The notes beneath the pieces were generated by a model. That model was not told the origin of the DNA, did no database searches, and saw only the letters and a program-made list of their open reading frames with translations. The translations under genes and the position numbers were made by a program. This document shows, piece by piece, positions 1-6,778 of a DNA stretch of 18,419 nt. This stretch comes from Planctomycetaceae bacterium (GTDB lineage Bacteria; Planctomycetota; Planctomycetia; Pirellulales; Thermoguttaceae). Position 1 is the first letter of the stretch. Each line of letters opens with the position of its first letter. The DNA is taken from NCBI GenBank assembly GCA_031256755.1, contig JAIRPZ010000152.1, positions 1 through 18,419 of the forward strand, read 5' to 3'.

Positions 1-260
1 GCCTTCACGTCGAGAATCGTGTATTTCTCCGTCACAAACGTTGCCGGGTCAAACGGATTCAACGTTTCAACCGATGCGACTTTCGACCGTCCGCCGTTTT
101 CCAACACGGCATTGATGAACGACAGCAAAATCGGTTCGTACTTTTTCGTTCCGAACAGGTAATGAACAAACGTATCCCGCGTTGCCGGAACGGGGCTGCG
201 CGAAGATGACGCTGTCTTTGCGTGCGTTGACGTTGCAGGCGTTGTCTTACGTGTTCCCAT
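1..260 (-). CDS. Rpn/PD-(D/E)XK nuclease-family 'transposase', N-terminal part (runs off the left edge)
   Basis: Reading the minus strand from the ATG at 260-258 gives 86 uninterrupted codons to the window edge. The first ~27 residues are a low-complexity Thr/Ser/Ala/Arg stretch; from about residue 29 the sequence is typical of the Rpn/YhgA-like family: 'DTFVHYLFGTKKYEPILLSF', then 'NAVLENGG' and near the edge 'EKYTILDVKA'. In this family the Asp of 'ILDVKA' is the first catalytic acid of the PD-(D/E)XK nuclease core; the later E-x-Q/K part would lie outside the window. Characterised relatives are DNA endonucleases that promote RecA-independent recombination, and many copies are annotated as transposases. 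The N-terminal tail before 'RDTF' is longer than usual, so the true start could be further in. Whether the gene is intact cannot be told here. Family assignment is good; precise role is inferred. Confidence 0.8.
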   Translation of the reverse strand, partial: MGTRKTTPATSTHAKTASSSRSPVPATRDTFVHYLFGTKKYEPILLSFINAVLENGGRSKVASVETLNPFDPATFVTEKYTILDVK

Positions 261-492
261 ACGGAAATCATACCGCACAAACACGGAAACGTCAAGGGAA
301 AGAGACGGTAGGCATCAGACGGCAGACCGCAGCAAGGTTCTTCGTTATAGGCACTCTATCCGGCATAATCGGAAAATATCAGAATTGGTTCTACTTTCGC
401 CGTATACTTTTCCGATAAAGCGAAACAAGGCAGCAGTTGCCGATGCACCCGCTGTCAGTGGATAGTCCCCAAACCGTATAAGGAGTTTTGTT
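261..492. other. Intergenic region between divergent genes
   Basis: No coding frame with protein-like character was seen. It separates the leftward nuclease gene from the rightward Cys-rich gene, so promoters for both should lie here. A TATACT box at 403-408 has no matching -35 box, so no promoter is called. At 313-338 lies a short CAG/ACGGCAG-rich stretch that resembles the arms of the large palindrome at 2911-2998. Confidence 0.5.
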
Positions 493-1038
493 ATGAAACG
501 TAAAATTTTGTTGTCCGTTTTGTCCGCAGTGCTTGTTTTTGCGGCAACGGCAAACGTGAACGCCGGTATTTTCGGTCGCCTGTCAACTGTGTGCGGCTGT
601 AATCCGTGCGAGCCGGTTGCCTGTCAGCCGTGTGAACCCGTTCCCTGCCAGCCATGCGAAGCCGTTCCATGTGAACCGCGTGTTTGTGAACCTGTTGTGT
701 GCGACCCCTGTGTTCCGTGCAATCCGTGCGGACTTCGCCCGTTCCGTCCTTTCGGCGGTTTCTTTCTCGGTTTACGGGACAGAGCCGTTTGCAGCGTACC
801 ATGCGATCCCTGCCAGCCGTGTGAAGCCGTTCCATGCGAACCGGTTTGCGATCCGTGTGTGGCATGCGAACCAGTCTGCGCACAGCCCTGTTTGCCTTTC
901 GGCGGTTTCTTTTTGAACCTTAAAGCAAAATTGTGTGCGCCGGCTTGCGTCGTGCCATGCAATCCTTGCCAGCCGTGCGAACCGGTTTGCGACCCGTGCG
1001 TTCCGTGCCGGCAGCCGGCAGCGGCTCCCCAGCAGTAA
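493..1038 (+). CDS. Secreted cysteine-rich repeat protein
   Basis: The 181-residue product starts with a clear Sec signal peptide (basic MKRK, hydrophobic 5-20, probable cleavage after Ala24). The start is fixed by AGGAG at 481-485, seven bases before the ATG. The mature part has 31 cysteines, nearly all in short C-x-P-C or C-E-P-V-C steps. It is built of three modules, each opening with a hydrophobic/basic unit (about residues 25-34 'GIFGRLSTVC', 86-100 with 'PFGGFFLGL', 135-148 with 'PFGGFFLNL') followed by a Cys/Pro run, and it ends in a Pro/Ala/Gln tail. No enzyme motif is visible. Cys-rich exported proteins are known in planctomycete envelopes, so a disulfide-linked wall or surface structure is plausible, but metal binding cannot be excluded. 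It stands alone and is followed directly by a strong terminator. Function unknown. Confidence 0.85.
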   Translation: MKRKILLSVLSAVLVFAATANVNAGIFGRLSTVCGCNPCEPVACQPCEPVPCQPCEAVPCEPRVCEPVVCDPCVPCNPCGLRPFRPFGGFFLGLRDRAVCSVPCDPCQPCEAVPCEPVCDPCVACEPVCAQPCLPFGGFFLNLKAKLCAPACVVPCNPCQPCEPVCDPCVPCRQPAAAPQQ

Positions 1039-1110
1039 ACTGCGGAAAAGAAATCCTTTTTCGTGAAAAAAAACAAAACGGCAGCGTTCTTGCAATGCCG
1101 TGTCAGACAG

Positions 1111-1142
1111 AACGGAGCGGGATCATTCCCCGCTCCGTTTTT
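1111..1142 (+). terminator. Rho-independent terminator of the Cys-rich gene
   Basis: An 11-bp perfect stem (AACGGAGCGGG at 1111-1121 with CCCGCTCCGTT at 1129-1139) closes a 7-base loop and runs into a T tract (1138-1142). It lies about 70 bases after the stop codon. The stretch 1039-1364 holds no gene; besides this terminator it contains an A-rich run near 1251-1266 and the leader hairpin of the next gene. Confidence 0.9.
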
Positions 1143-1290
1143 GTGCTTTATACATGCCGAAAAACCGCTCTTTGTTTCTCCAAAGACGAACCGCATCTGC
1201 CGGTTATGCTAATCCTGCACATTATATCATCTGCGCCACGTGAGTGAACAGAAAAAAAAAAAGAAAACGCCGATTAACAGAACGAAGGTC

Positions 1291-1311
1291 GGGCAGGTGT
1301 GTACCTGTCCC
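1291..1311 (+). promoter_or_regulatory. Small hairpin in the presumed leader of the 1365 gene
   Basis: GGGCAGGT pairs with ACCTGTCCC around a GTGT loop, with one bulged T. It sits 54 bases before the ATG at 1365, inside the likely 5' untranslated region. There is no T tract directly after it, so it is not a normal terminator. A stem of similar composition sits in the leader of the Tat-protein gene (3091-3127). No function is known. Confidence 0.35.
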
Positions 1312-1364
1312 AATACAAGAACCTCTATTTTTTTGACACTTTTCCTAACTGAAAGGAAATACAG

Positions 1365-1973
1365 ATGAGATCGATTCGTTTTCTCACGACCATTGCCGCC
1401 GCCGCGTTGTCGGCGTGCTTCGTTACTGCCGTTTTTGCCGACGTTTCCGAGACCCAAGGAAGCGACACCAAAGTTTCCCGTGTGAAACAGCGGCGTGCCT
1501 TGAAAGAACAAAAAGCCGTGGATGCCGCTGCGGAACGGCTTGCCCGCCTCGGCGCAGAGACCGTGGCTTTAACCAGCCGCGTTGCCAAACTTGACGGCGG
1601 TGCCGCCGCTGCCGAAGGACTCAAAGAACTGCATTTCAGCGATTGGAATGCCGCAGAAGAAAAAGTACAGATTGCAACCCAAGCCCTTGCCGGACTGTAT
1701 GATCGGGTGACCGCTCTTGACAACGGCATTCGCTGGATCGCTACCGTTCTGCCGTCTCTCCAGTCCCTCCCGCCGAAAGTGTTTGTGACGGACGTATTCG
1801 CCCATTCCAAATCGGATCGCGCGAAAGCTGACGCATTCAACAAACATCTGTCGCATCTGGAAAAGCGGGCGTTGCAATTAAACGTGCGGATTGCCCTTGT
1901 TGAAGCCAAGAAAGCCGAAGCGGAAAAAATTCCTGCCGCTCCGGCTGCCGCACCGCTTCAAACCGAAGAGTAA
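1365..1973 (+). CDS. Exported small protein, probably coiled coil, unknown function
   Basis: The 202-residue product has an N-terminal export signal. Two readings are possible: a lipoprotein signal with the lipobox L15-S-A-C18, or an ordinary signal peptidase I site after 'AVFA' (residue 25). The mature part is rich in Ala, Lys, Glu, Leu and Arg with long stretches of helical heptad character (about 38-60 and 158-190) around a middle segment with 'NGIRWIATVLPSL'. The C-terminus is an Ala/Pro-rich tail. AAAGGA at 1351-1356 is a suitable ribosome site for the ATG. No catalytic motif is visible and I do not recognise a named family. It probably acts in the periplasm or at the envelope. The gene is convergent with the 2063-2779 gene. 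Confidence 0.75.
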   Translation: MRSIRFLTTIAAAALSACFVTAVFADVSETQGSDTKVSRVKQRRALKEQKAVDAAAERLARLGAETVALTSRVAKLDGGAAAAEGLKELHFSDWNAAEEKVQIATQALAGLYDRVTALDNGIRWIATVLPSLQSLPPKVFVTDVFAHSKSDRAKADAFNKHLSHLEKRALQLNVRIALVEAKKAEAEKIPAAPAAAPLQTEE

Positions 1974-1983
1974 AAACACAAAC

Positions 1984-2016
1984 GAGTGCGGGCGGGGGGC
2001 TTGCGCTGCCCCGCTC
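1984..2016. terminator. Hairpin between convergent genes, probable terminator
   Basis: A GC-rich stem of about 11 pairs with one bulge (left arm 1984-1995, right arm 2006-2016) lies in the 89-base gap between two convergent stop codons. Read on the minus strand, the stem is followed by a T-rich stretch ending in TTTTTA, so it fits best as the terminator of the leftward gene. On the plus strand the tail is weaker. Confidence 0.5.
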
Positions 2017-2062
2017 TTCCTGTAAAAAACGCGGCGGCAGAATCACATCCCCGCTTTTTGCC

Positions 2063-2779
2063 TTACGCCGCTTTTCCGGCCTCTTCAATGGCAAGCCGAA
2101 TCCGGTCAAAGGGTTCGCGAATATCGACCATTTTGGCGAGTTGCATCACCTCTTCAACGATCTGCTGAAAGGACTCCCCGCTTAAACAGGGAACGGCGGC
2201 TGTCCGCTTTCCGATACGGACTTCTTTCCACTGCGAAGCATCGAAACCGGCAAATTCCGGCCATTCCGGCTGACCGCCGCTGCGGAAGTACGGCGGGGCG
2301 TGCCGGAAATTATCTATGCCGGAGGATTTCAGGGACTCGCCTGTCTCTCCGGCTGCCGCCCTGTTCTCTTCCGTTGGCACTCCTGTTTCCGTCCCGAAAG
2401 GTAATGCACCGAAAGACAATAAAGAAGTATCCTGTTTTTTTTCTTCTGTCTTTACTTTTTCCTTTTCCGGCGGCGGGTCGAAAACATACACTACCGGCGG
2501 AGGAACCGCACTTTGGATCGGCAGTACGGCGGCGTGATTGGTAAATACACAGGAAACCGCTGTTTTTGCCCGCTGCACAAGCGTTTTCGCAATTTTTTCT
2601 CCGCATAAAAACGGCAGCAGTGTTTCTCCGTAGAGAATTTCCTGTATTTTGTCCGGCTGAACCGGTGTCGTGCAAAGAAACTCCAGCGGTCTTGCTGCCG
2701 GATTTAACACGAGATATCCGCCGATTAAACCGGCGGGGTGCTGGTCGATGACGGTCAAAAAGCCCAGATTTTCTGCCAT
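2063..2779 (-). CDS. Conserved planctomycete-type protein of unknown function
   Basis: The 238-residue product has no signal peptide. It opens with 'MAENLGFLTVIDQHPAGLIG', followed by 'GYLVLNPAARPLEFLCTTPV' and 'QPDKIQEILYGETLLPFLCG'. I recall this N-terminal pattern (small beta-rich domain, 'GGYL..N..gRPLEF', 'P.kiQ.iLYG.tL.pfl') from conserved hypothetical proteins of Planctomycetes; that is memory, not a search. The middle (about 105-160) is charged and low in complexity (KEKVKTEEKKQD), probably a flexible linker. The C-terminal part (about 165-238) is helical, with 'SFQQIVEEVMQLAKMVDIRE'. No catalytic motif is apparent. No Shine-Dalgarno precedes the ATG at 2779, though it is the first Met of the conserved domain. 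Probably cytoplasmic. Confidence 0.75.
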   Translation of the reverse strand: MAENLGFLTVIDQHPAGLIGGYLVLNPAARPLEFLCTTPVQPDKIQEILYGETLLPFLCGEKIAKTLVQRAKTAVSCVFTNHAAVLPIQSAVPPPVVYVFDPPPEKEKVKTEEKKQDTSLLSFGALPFGTETGVPTEENRAAAGETGESLKSSGIDNFRHAPPYFRSGGQPEWPEFAGFDASQWKEVRIGKRTAAVPCLSGESFQQIVEEVMQLAKMVDIREPFDRIRLAIEEAGKAA

Positions 2780-2910
2780 TAGGAGTGATGCAAAGGCGGG
2801 GTTGCCGGCAGGTCCCTCATGTTGTTTATCGGAAAAAAGCCCGTTGCGGTTTCAGAAAATCCGCCGTCTGTGCGGACGCAGACCGCCGGTGCCTGCCGCA
2901 CGGGCAGTGG

Positions 2911-2998
2911 GAGAAGACGGCAGACAGCAGTTTGCAGATGGCAGCAAGAGAGAAATTTTTCTGCTGCCGTCTGCGGTCTGCAAACTGCCGTCTTTCTC
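2911..2998. repeat. Large imperfect inverted repeat
   Basis: The left arm (2911-2950) and right arm (2960-2998) are reverse complements in blocks: GAGAA-GACGGCAG with CTGCCGTC-TTTCTC, TTTGCAG with CTGCAAA, GGCAGCA with TGCTGCC. Each arm has a short insertion of about 7 bases relative to the other. The core word is (G)CAGACGGCAG. The centre is AT-rich (AAATTTTT). A related sequence lies at 313-338 and a looser one near 2865-2890. The gene-free stretch 2780-3171 holds this repeat, then the promoter and leader of the next gene. It could be a REP-like or miniature mobile repeat, or a strong RNA/DNA hairpin. Confidence 0.6.
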
Positions 2999-3050
2999 AT
3001 TATCAATTAAAAATATGCCCGTCCGGCAGGACTGCCTGCCCGGCAAGGAC

Positions 3051-3079
3051 TTGTCAACCGGACGGAGAACCGTTAAAAT
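3051..3079 (+). promoter_or_regulatory. Sigma70-type promoter for the Tat-protein gene
   Basis: TTGTCA at 3051-3056 and TAAAAT at 3074-3079 are separated by exactly 17 bases, each matching consensus at 5 of 6 positions. The expected start of transcription is near 3086, giving a leader of about 86 bases. The -35 box lies between the arms of an 8-bp inverted repeat (CCGTCCGG at 3019-3026, CCGGACGG at 3058-3065). Confidence 0.65.
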
Positions 3080-3090
3080 CACATGATTAA

Positions 3091-3127
3091 GGGACAGGGC
3101 AGGAATGTTTGTTCCCGCCGTTGTCCT
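3091..3127 (+). promoter_or_regulatory. Imperfect hairpin at the 5' end of the Tat-protein leader
   Basis: GGACAGGGCAGGAA pairs imperfectly with TTCCCGCCGTTGTCC around a short TGTTT-type loop. It would lie within about five bases of the predicted transcript start. It may stabilise the mRNA or act in regulation; the sequence does not decide. Confidence 0.4.
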
Positions 3128-3171
3128 TTCTGAAACGGACATCTGAAATTCATACCCAAAGAGACAATCCG

Positions 3172-4218
3172 ATGACAAAACCGAAAAATCCTTCACGCCG
3201 CAAAGTGCTGCGGCAACTGATGACAGGCGGTGCCGCACTCGCCGGCGGAGCGGCTTTCATCAGCAACGAAGAATACCTCCTCGCCCAAAAACTTGCCGGA
3301 GAAAATAAAGAAGGCGGTAAGAACGTCCCGAAAAAAAAAGGTGCCGCCGATACCGAAGTCGACGGCTTGTCCGGTGCCTCCCGCACCCATACCAACTGGG
3401 GCAAACTCTCCGAACTGAAAAAGAAAATGTCCGCGGCAACCATCAAAGGAATTGACTTCAGCCGGATTATTATGGGAGGCAATCTCGTCGGCGGCTGGGC
3501 GCACGCAAGGGATTTAATGTACGTTTCCGAACTCGTGAAAGCGTACCACACCCGCGACAAAGTGATCGCCACCTTTAAGATGGCGGAAGCGTGCGGCGTG
3601 AATGCGTACATCGGTCACGAGTCGCACATCGGCATTTTGACCGACTACTGGGAAAAGGCGGACGGGTCCATTCAATTCATTGCCGACTCGCACTCGCTGG
3701 ACGGGGCTTTGAAGTGCCTCGACAAAGGGGCAACGGCGTGTTATTTGTACGGAGAACTCTGCGACAAACTGGTTCGGGAAGGAAACTTTGACCCTATCGT
3801 TGCTTTTATTGAGCGTCTCCGCAAAGAGAAAGCGGTCGTAGGAATCGGCGGACACCGTATCGGGACAATCAAAGTGTGTGCCGAAAAGGGAATCGAGCCG
3901 GATTTCTGGATGAAGACGATTCATCATCACAACTACTGGTCGCGGATGCCGGACAAAAAAGAGCAGGACAATGTGTACTGTCATGAACCGGAAGAAACGA
4001 TTGCGGTGATGCATTCGCTCAAACAGCCGTGGCTTGGTTTCAAGGTTCTGGCGGCGGGCGCGATTCCTCCGAAAGACGGTTTCCGCTACGCTTTTGAAGC
4101 CGGTGCCGATTTCCTCTGTGTCGGCATGTACGATTTTCAGATCGTTAACGATGTCAATATCTGCATGGACATTCTGCAATCGAAACTCAAACGGCAGCGT
4201 CCCTGGTGCTTTACATGA
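3172..4218 (+). CDS. Tat-exported probable TIM-barrel protein (aldo/keto reductase-like)
   Basis: The start at 3172 gives 348 residues with a textbook twin-arginine signal: S8-R-R-K-V-L followed by a weakly hydrophobic Gly/Ala stretch (about 16-31). An upstream in-frame ATG (3109) only adds unrelated sequence. The mature part contains 'FSRIIMGGNLVGGWAHARD', 'LVKAYHTRDKVIATFKMAEA', 'GIGGHRIGT', a His-rich 'IHHHNYWSRM' near residue 250 and 'GFKVLAAGAIPP'. The alternating beta-strand and helix pattern suggests a TIM barrel, and the 'IIMGGN..GGWAHARD' segment recalls Tat-exported proteins common in planctomycetes and annotated as hypothetical or oxidoreductase. Three adjacent His could bind metal. 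Tat export implies folding, perhaps with a cofactor, before transport. Substrate unknown. pyrB follows 108 bases later on the same strand. Confidence 0.75.
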   Translation: MTKPKNPSRRKVLRQLMTGGAALAGGAAFISNEEYLLAQKLAGENKEGGKNVPKKKGAADTEVDGLSGASRTHTNWGKLSELKKKMSAATIKGIDFSRIIMGGNLVGGWAHARDLMYVSELVKAYHTRDKVIATFKMAEACGVNAYIGHESHIGILTDYWEKADGSIQFIADSHSLDGALKCLDKGATACYLYGELCDKLVREGNFDPIVAFIERLRKEKAVVGIGGHRIGTIKVCAEKGIEPDFWMKTIHHHNYWSRMPDKKEQDNVYCHEPEETIAVMHSLKQPWLGFKVLAAGAIPPKDGFRYAFEAGADFLCVGMYDFQIVNDVNICMDILQSKLKRQRPWCFT

Positions 4219-4326
4219 CTACCCCCTCCGGCGGTTTGCGGCGGCACGAAACGGTATGAAGGGACGTTTTGCAGGAATCATTTTGTGAAAGGGAATCAAA
4301 ACATTCGTGAAGAGAGGACAGCGGAC

Positions 4327-5283
4327 ATGATGACAGCGGTGCAAAACTGGGGCGGTGTTCCGTCCGGCTGGACGCGGCGGCATCTGCTCGGATTGGAGGA
4401 CGTTACTGCCGGAGAGATCACGCTGCTGCTGGATCAGGCGGAACGGTTCCGAAACGTTATTGTACAGGGGGAACGGAGAATACCGCTGCTGAACGGCAAG
4501 ACGTGCGTCAACCTGTTCTTTGAAAATTCGACCCGGACAAAAACGAGTTTTGCTTTTGCTGCCCGGCGGCTTGGTGCCGATGCGGCGGATTTCACCGCCG
4601 CCACCAGCAGTTTAGCCAAAGGGGAAACGATCATTGACACCGCAAAAAATATCGAAGCCATGCAAATCGATGCGGTGATTGTCCGTCATTCCTGCCCCGG
4701 CACTGCAAAATTACTCGCCGAAAATATCAACGGTCACGTTTTCAATGCCGGCGACGGTCCGCACGAACACCCGACGCAAGCCCTGCTTGACCTGATGACG
4801 ATCCGGCAGCGGTTCGGAAAGATAGCCGGTTTGACAGTGGCACTGGTCGGCGACATTGCTCACAGCCGGACAGCACGGTCGAACATTTGGGGATTAAAAG
4901 CACTTGGTGCGGACGTGATCCTTTGCGGGCCTTCCACACTGGTTTCTAAAAATTGGGAAAAAATCGGCGGTGTCGAAGTTTCTCATTCCCTTGATAAAAT
5001 TTTGGACAGGGCGGACGTTTTTAATCTTCTTCGGATACAGTTTGAGCGGCAGGTTGTGCGTCCGTTTCCGTCGACCAGAGAGTATGCTCATCTTTACGGA
5101 ATGGATTCGGTGCGGCTGGCGAAAGCGAAGAAAGATGTGCTGATCATTGCGCCGGGACCGATTAACCGGGGTTTGGAAATCACGCCGGACGTTGCGGATT
5201 GTCCGCAGTCGGCGATTTTGGATCAGGTGACCAACGGCGTTGCGGTCAGAATGGCGGCACTTTGGCTGTGCTTAAACCGCTAG
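4327..5283 (+). CDS. pyrB: Aspartate carbamoyltransferase catalytic subunit
   Basis: PyrB joins carbamoyl phosphate and L-aspartate to N-carbamoyl-L-aspartate, the committed step of pyrimidine synthesis, in the cytoplasm. All signature segments are present (318-residue numbering): carbamoyl-phosphate loop 'FFENSTRTKTSF' with STRTKT at 68-73, 'VRHSCPG' at 119-125, 'HPTQ' at 148-151, 'GDIAHSR' at 175-181, 'LRIQFER' at 235-241 and 'PGPINRG' at 276-282. Length is normal. The ATG at 4327 is chosen over the GTG at 4285 because AGAGAGGA lies just upstream and the family homology begins near 'RRHLLGLEDV'. No pyrC or pyrI follows, so the pathway genes appear scattered. No separate promoter was seen in the 108-base gap after the Tat-protein gene, so co-transcription with it is possible. 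Confidence 0.97.
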   Translation: MMTAVQNWGGVPSGWTRRHLLGLEDVTAGEITLLLDQAERFRNVIVQGERRIPLLNGKTCVNLFFENSTRTKTSFAFAARRLGADAADFTAATSSLAKGETIIDTAKNIEAMQIDAVIVRHSCPGTAKLLAENINGHVFNAGDGPHEHPTQALLDLMTIRQRFGKIAGLTVALVGDIAHSRTARSNIWGLKALGADVILCGPSTLVSKNWEKIGGVEVSHSLDKILDRADVFNLLRIQFERQVVRPFPSTREYAHLYGMDSVRLAKAKKDVLIIAPGPINRGLEITPDVADCPQSAILDQVTNGVAVRMAALWLCLNR

Positions 5284-5461
5284 GGCAATTCCAAAGGTGG
5301 TTGGTAAAATTTCCGCGGGCAGCGTTAGACACGGTTGGTTTCCTCCGGCGCATGGTCTGAAACGATTACCCGCTTGATCATCGTCAATGGCGGACAACCG
5401 GTCAAGGCATTAAGAGTGGCAGGCATAACTAGAAAGCAGGTGCCAGATGCCCCCCGTGTCC

Positions 5462-5490
5462 TTGTCATTCATTTTCATTCTGATTATAAT
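5462..5490 (+). promoter_or_regulatory. Near-consensus sigma70 promoter, implying a leaderless gspF-like mRNA
   Basis: TTGTCA (5462-5467), a 17-base spacer and a perfect TATAAT (5485-5490). The ATG at 5497 is only seven bases past the -10 box, which is where transcription normally begins. No ribosome site can exist in such an mRNA. The 5284-5490 interval otherwise shows no recognisable feature. Confidence 0.75.
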
Positions 5491-5496
5491 AACCGC

Positions 5497-6696
5497 ATGC
5501 CGGAATACCGCTATACTGCCCGGAATCAATTCGGAGCAAAAGTTGAAGGACAAACCGACGCGGCAACTGAAGCCGAAGCAGTTGCCGGTCTTTCGGCCTC
5601 CGGTCTCTTTCCGCTCGAAATCACGCCGATTTTGCAGCAAACAACAACCGGTAAAGTCCGCCGGGTCAGCGGGCAATTGCTCGCCGGTTTTTACTCCCAA
5701 TTAGCCGATCTGCTGAAAAGCGGCGTTCCGCTGCTGCGGTCGCTGAAAATCCTGCAAGAACAATCGTCTAACAGCAACCTGAAATTCGTCATTGACAACG
5801 TCTACCGCCGGGTCGAATCCGGCGAAACACTTTCCGATGCGATGGCTCGCTATCCTGTCGTCTTCGGCGATATGGGAATTCAAATGATCAAAGCCGGCGG
5901 CGAAGGCGGTTTTCTTGAAGAATCACTGCATCACATTGCGGCGTACACCGAAACCCAAGACGATCTCAAAGGACGGATCACCGGTGCGCTGGTTTATCCG
6001 GTACTGCTTGCGGTCTTTTTTGTGATCGTCGTTGCGCTGATCCTTGTCTTTGTCATTCCTAATTTTGCACCGCTTTTTGCGGATTTACGAAAACAGGGCG
6101 AATTGCCGGCGGCGACGGAACTGCTGCTGACGATTTCTGCCGATATGAAATACATTTTGGCGGCGGGAGTGCCAGCGGTGATTGCCGGTTTTCTTTGGTT
6201 CCGGCTTTGGATTCGAACCGGACAGGGGCGGCGGCGGATGGATTCGTTCAAACTTCGGGTGCCGGTCGCCGGTAAAGTGTACGAGGGATTTGCGGTGTCC
6301 CGGTTTTGCCGGATTCTCGGTACGCTTCTCCGCAACGGCGTACCGATTGTGAAGGCATTGGAAATTTCCGGCAATTCTACAGGCAATGCAATATTATCTG
6401 AAGCGATTCAGAATGCTTCGGAAAATATCAGCGGCGGTTCCCGGCTGGCGGGCCCGCTGGCGAGATCCGGCTGTTTTCCTCGCACGGTTGTTGAAATGAT
6501 TTCCGTTGCTGAAGAATCCAACACGCTGGATGCGGTGCTGATTGAAATTTCCAACGGACTGGAAAAACGAAATTGGCGGTCGCTGGATTTAGCCGTGCGG
6601 TTTATTGAACCGATGATGCTGATTCTCTTGGGATCGGTGATTCTTTTCCTTGTGATGGCACTGATGATGCCGGTTTTCAAGATGGCGAATATTTAG
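5497..6696 (+). CDS. Type II secretion / type IV pilus inner-membrane platform protein (GspF/PilC family)
   Basis: From the ATG at 5497 the protein has 399 residues, the usual length for GspF/PilC. The N-terminal 'MPEYRYTARNQFGAKVEGQT' is the family's typical opening, so the in-frame extension back to 5335 is rejected. Two copies of the T2SSF domain are visible (about 60-190 and 265-390): 'LLKSGVPLLRSLKIL' in the first and 'LLRNGVPIVKALEISG' in the second, with 'KAGGEGGFLEESL' after the first. Three membrane segments lie near 165-187, 220-236 and 370-392. The protein forms the inner-membrane platform that couples the cytoplasmic ATPase to pseudopilus or pilus assembly. No gspE/pilB, gspG or pilD gene is adjacent, so whether it serves secretion or pili cannot be told. 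The gene stands between pyrB and a convergent VanZ-like gene. Confidence 0.93.
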   Translation: MPEYRYTARNQFGAKVEGQTDAATEAEAVAGLSASGLFPLEITPILQQTTTGKVRRVSGQLLAGFYSQLADLLKSGVPLLRSLKILQEQSSNSNLKFVIDNVYRRVESGETLSDAMARYPVVFGDMGIQMIKAGGEGGFLEESLHHIAAYTETQDDLKGRITGALVYPVLLAVFFVIVVALILVFVIPNFAPLFADLRKQGELPAATELLLTISADMKYILAAGVPAVIAGFLWFRLWIRTGQGRRRMDSFKLRVPVAGKVYEGFAVSRFCRILGTLLRNGVPIVKALEISGNSTGNAILSEAIQNASENISGGSRLAGPLARSGCFPRTVVEMISVAEESNTLDAVLIEISNGLEKRNWRSLDLAVRFIEPMMLILLGSVILFLVMALMMPVFKMANI

Positions 6697-6778
6697 AATT
6701 TTTTATTCTTCTTATGAAAGCCCCCCCTTTCGAGGGTTATCAAAATACAACAGATACAGCAGCATTGAATCACAATCA

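Noticed and set aside
595..1015. Short DNA repeats suggesting a CRISPR array
   Set aside because: The repeats are codon-periodic and encode the CxPC steps; there are no regular spacers or conserved direct repeats.
624..1196. Minus-strand open frame full of G-S-H-G repeats
   Set aside because: It is the mirror of the Cys/Pro repeats of the real gene at 493-1038, which has a signal peptide, ribosome site and terminator.
5284..5461. Possible riboswitch or small RNA between pyrB and the GspF-like gene
   Set aside because: No extended stem, conserved motif or promoter-terminator pair could be recognised.
5335..5496. N-terminal extension of the GspF-like protein
   Set aside because: The added residues do not resemble the family and would cover the near-consensus promoter; the family start is at 5497.
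6725..6736. CCCT-TTCG-AGGG hairpin between the gspF-like and vanZ-like genes as a terminator
   Set aside because: Only four base pairs and no adjoining T tract in the right place; too weak to call.
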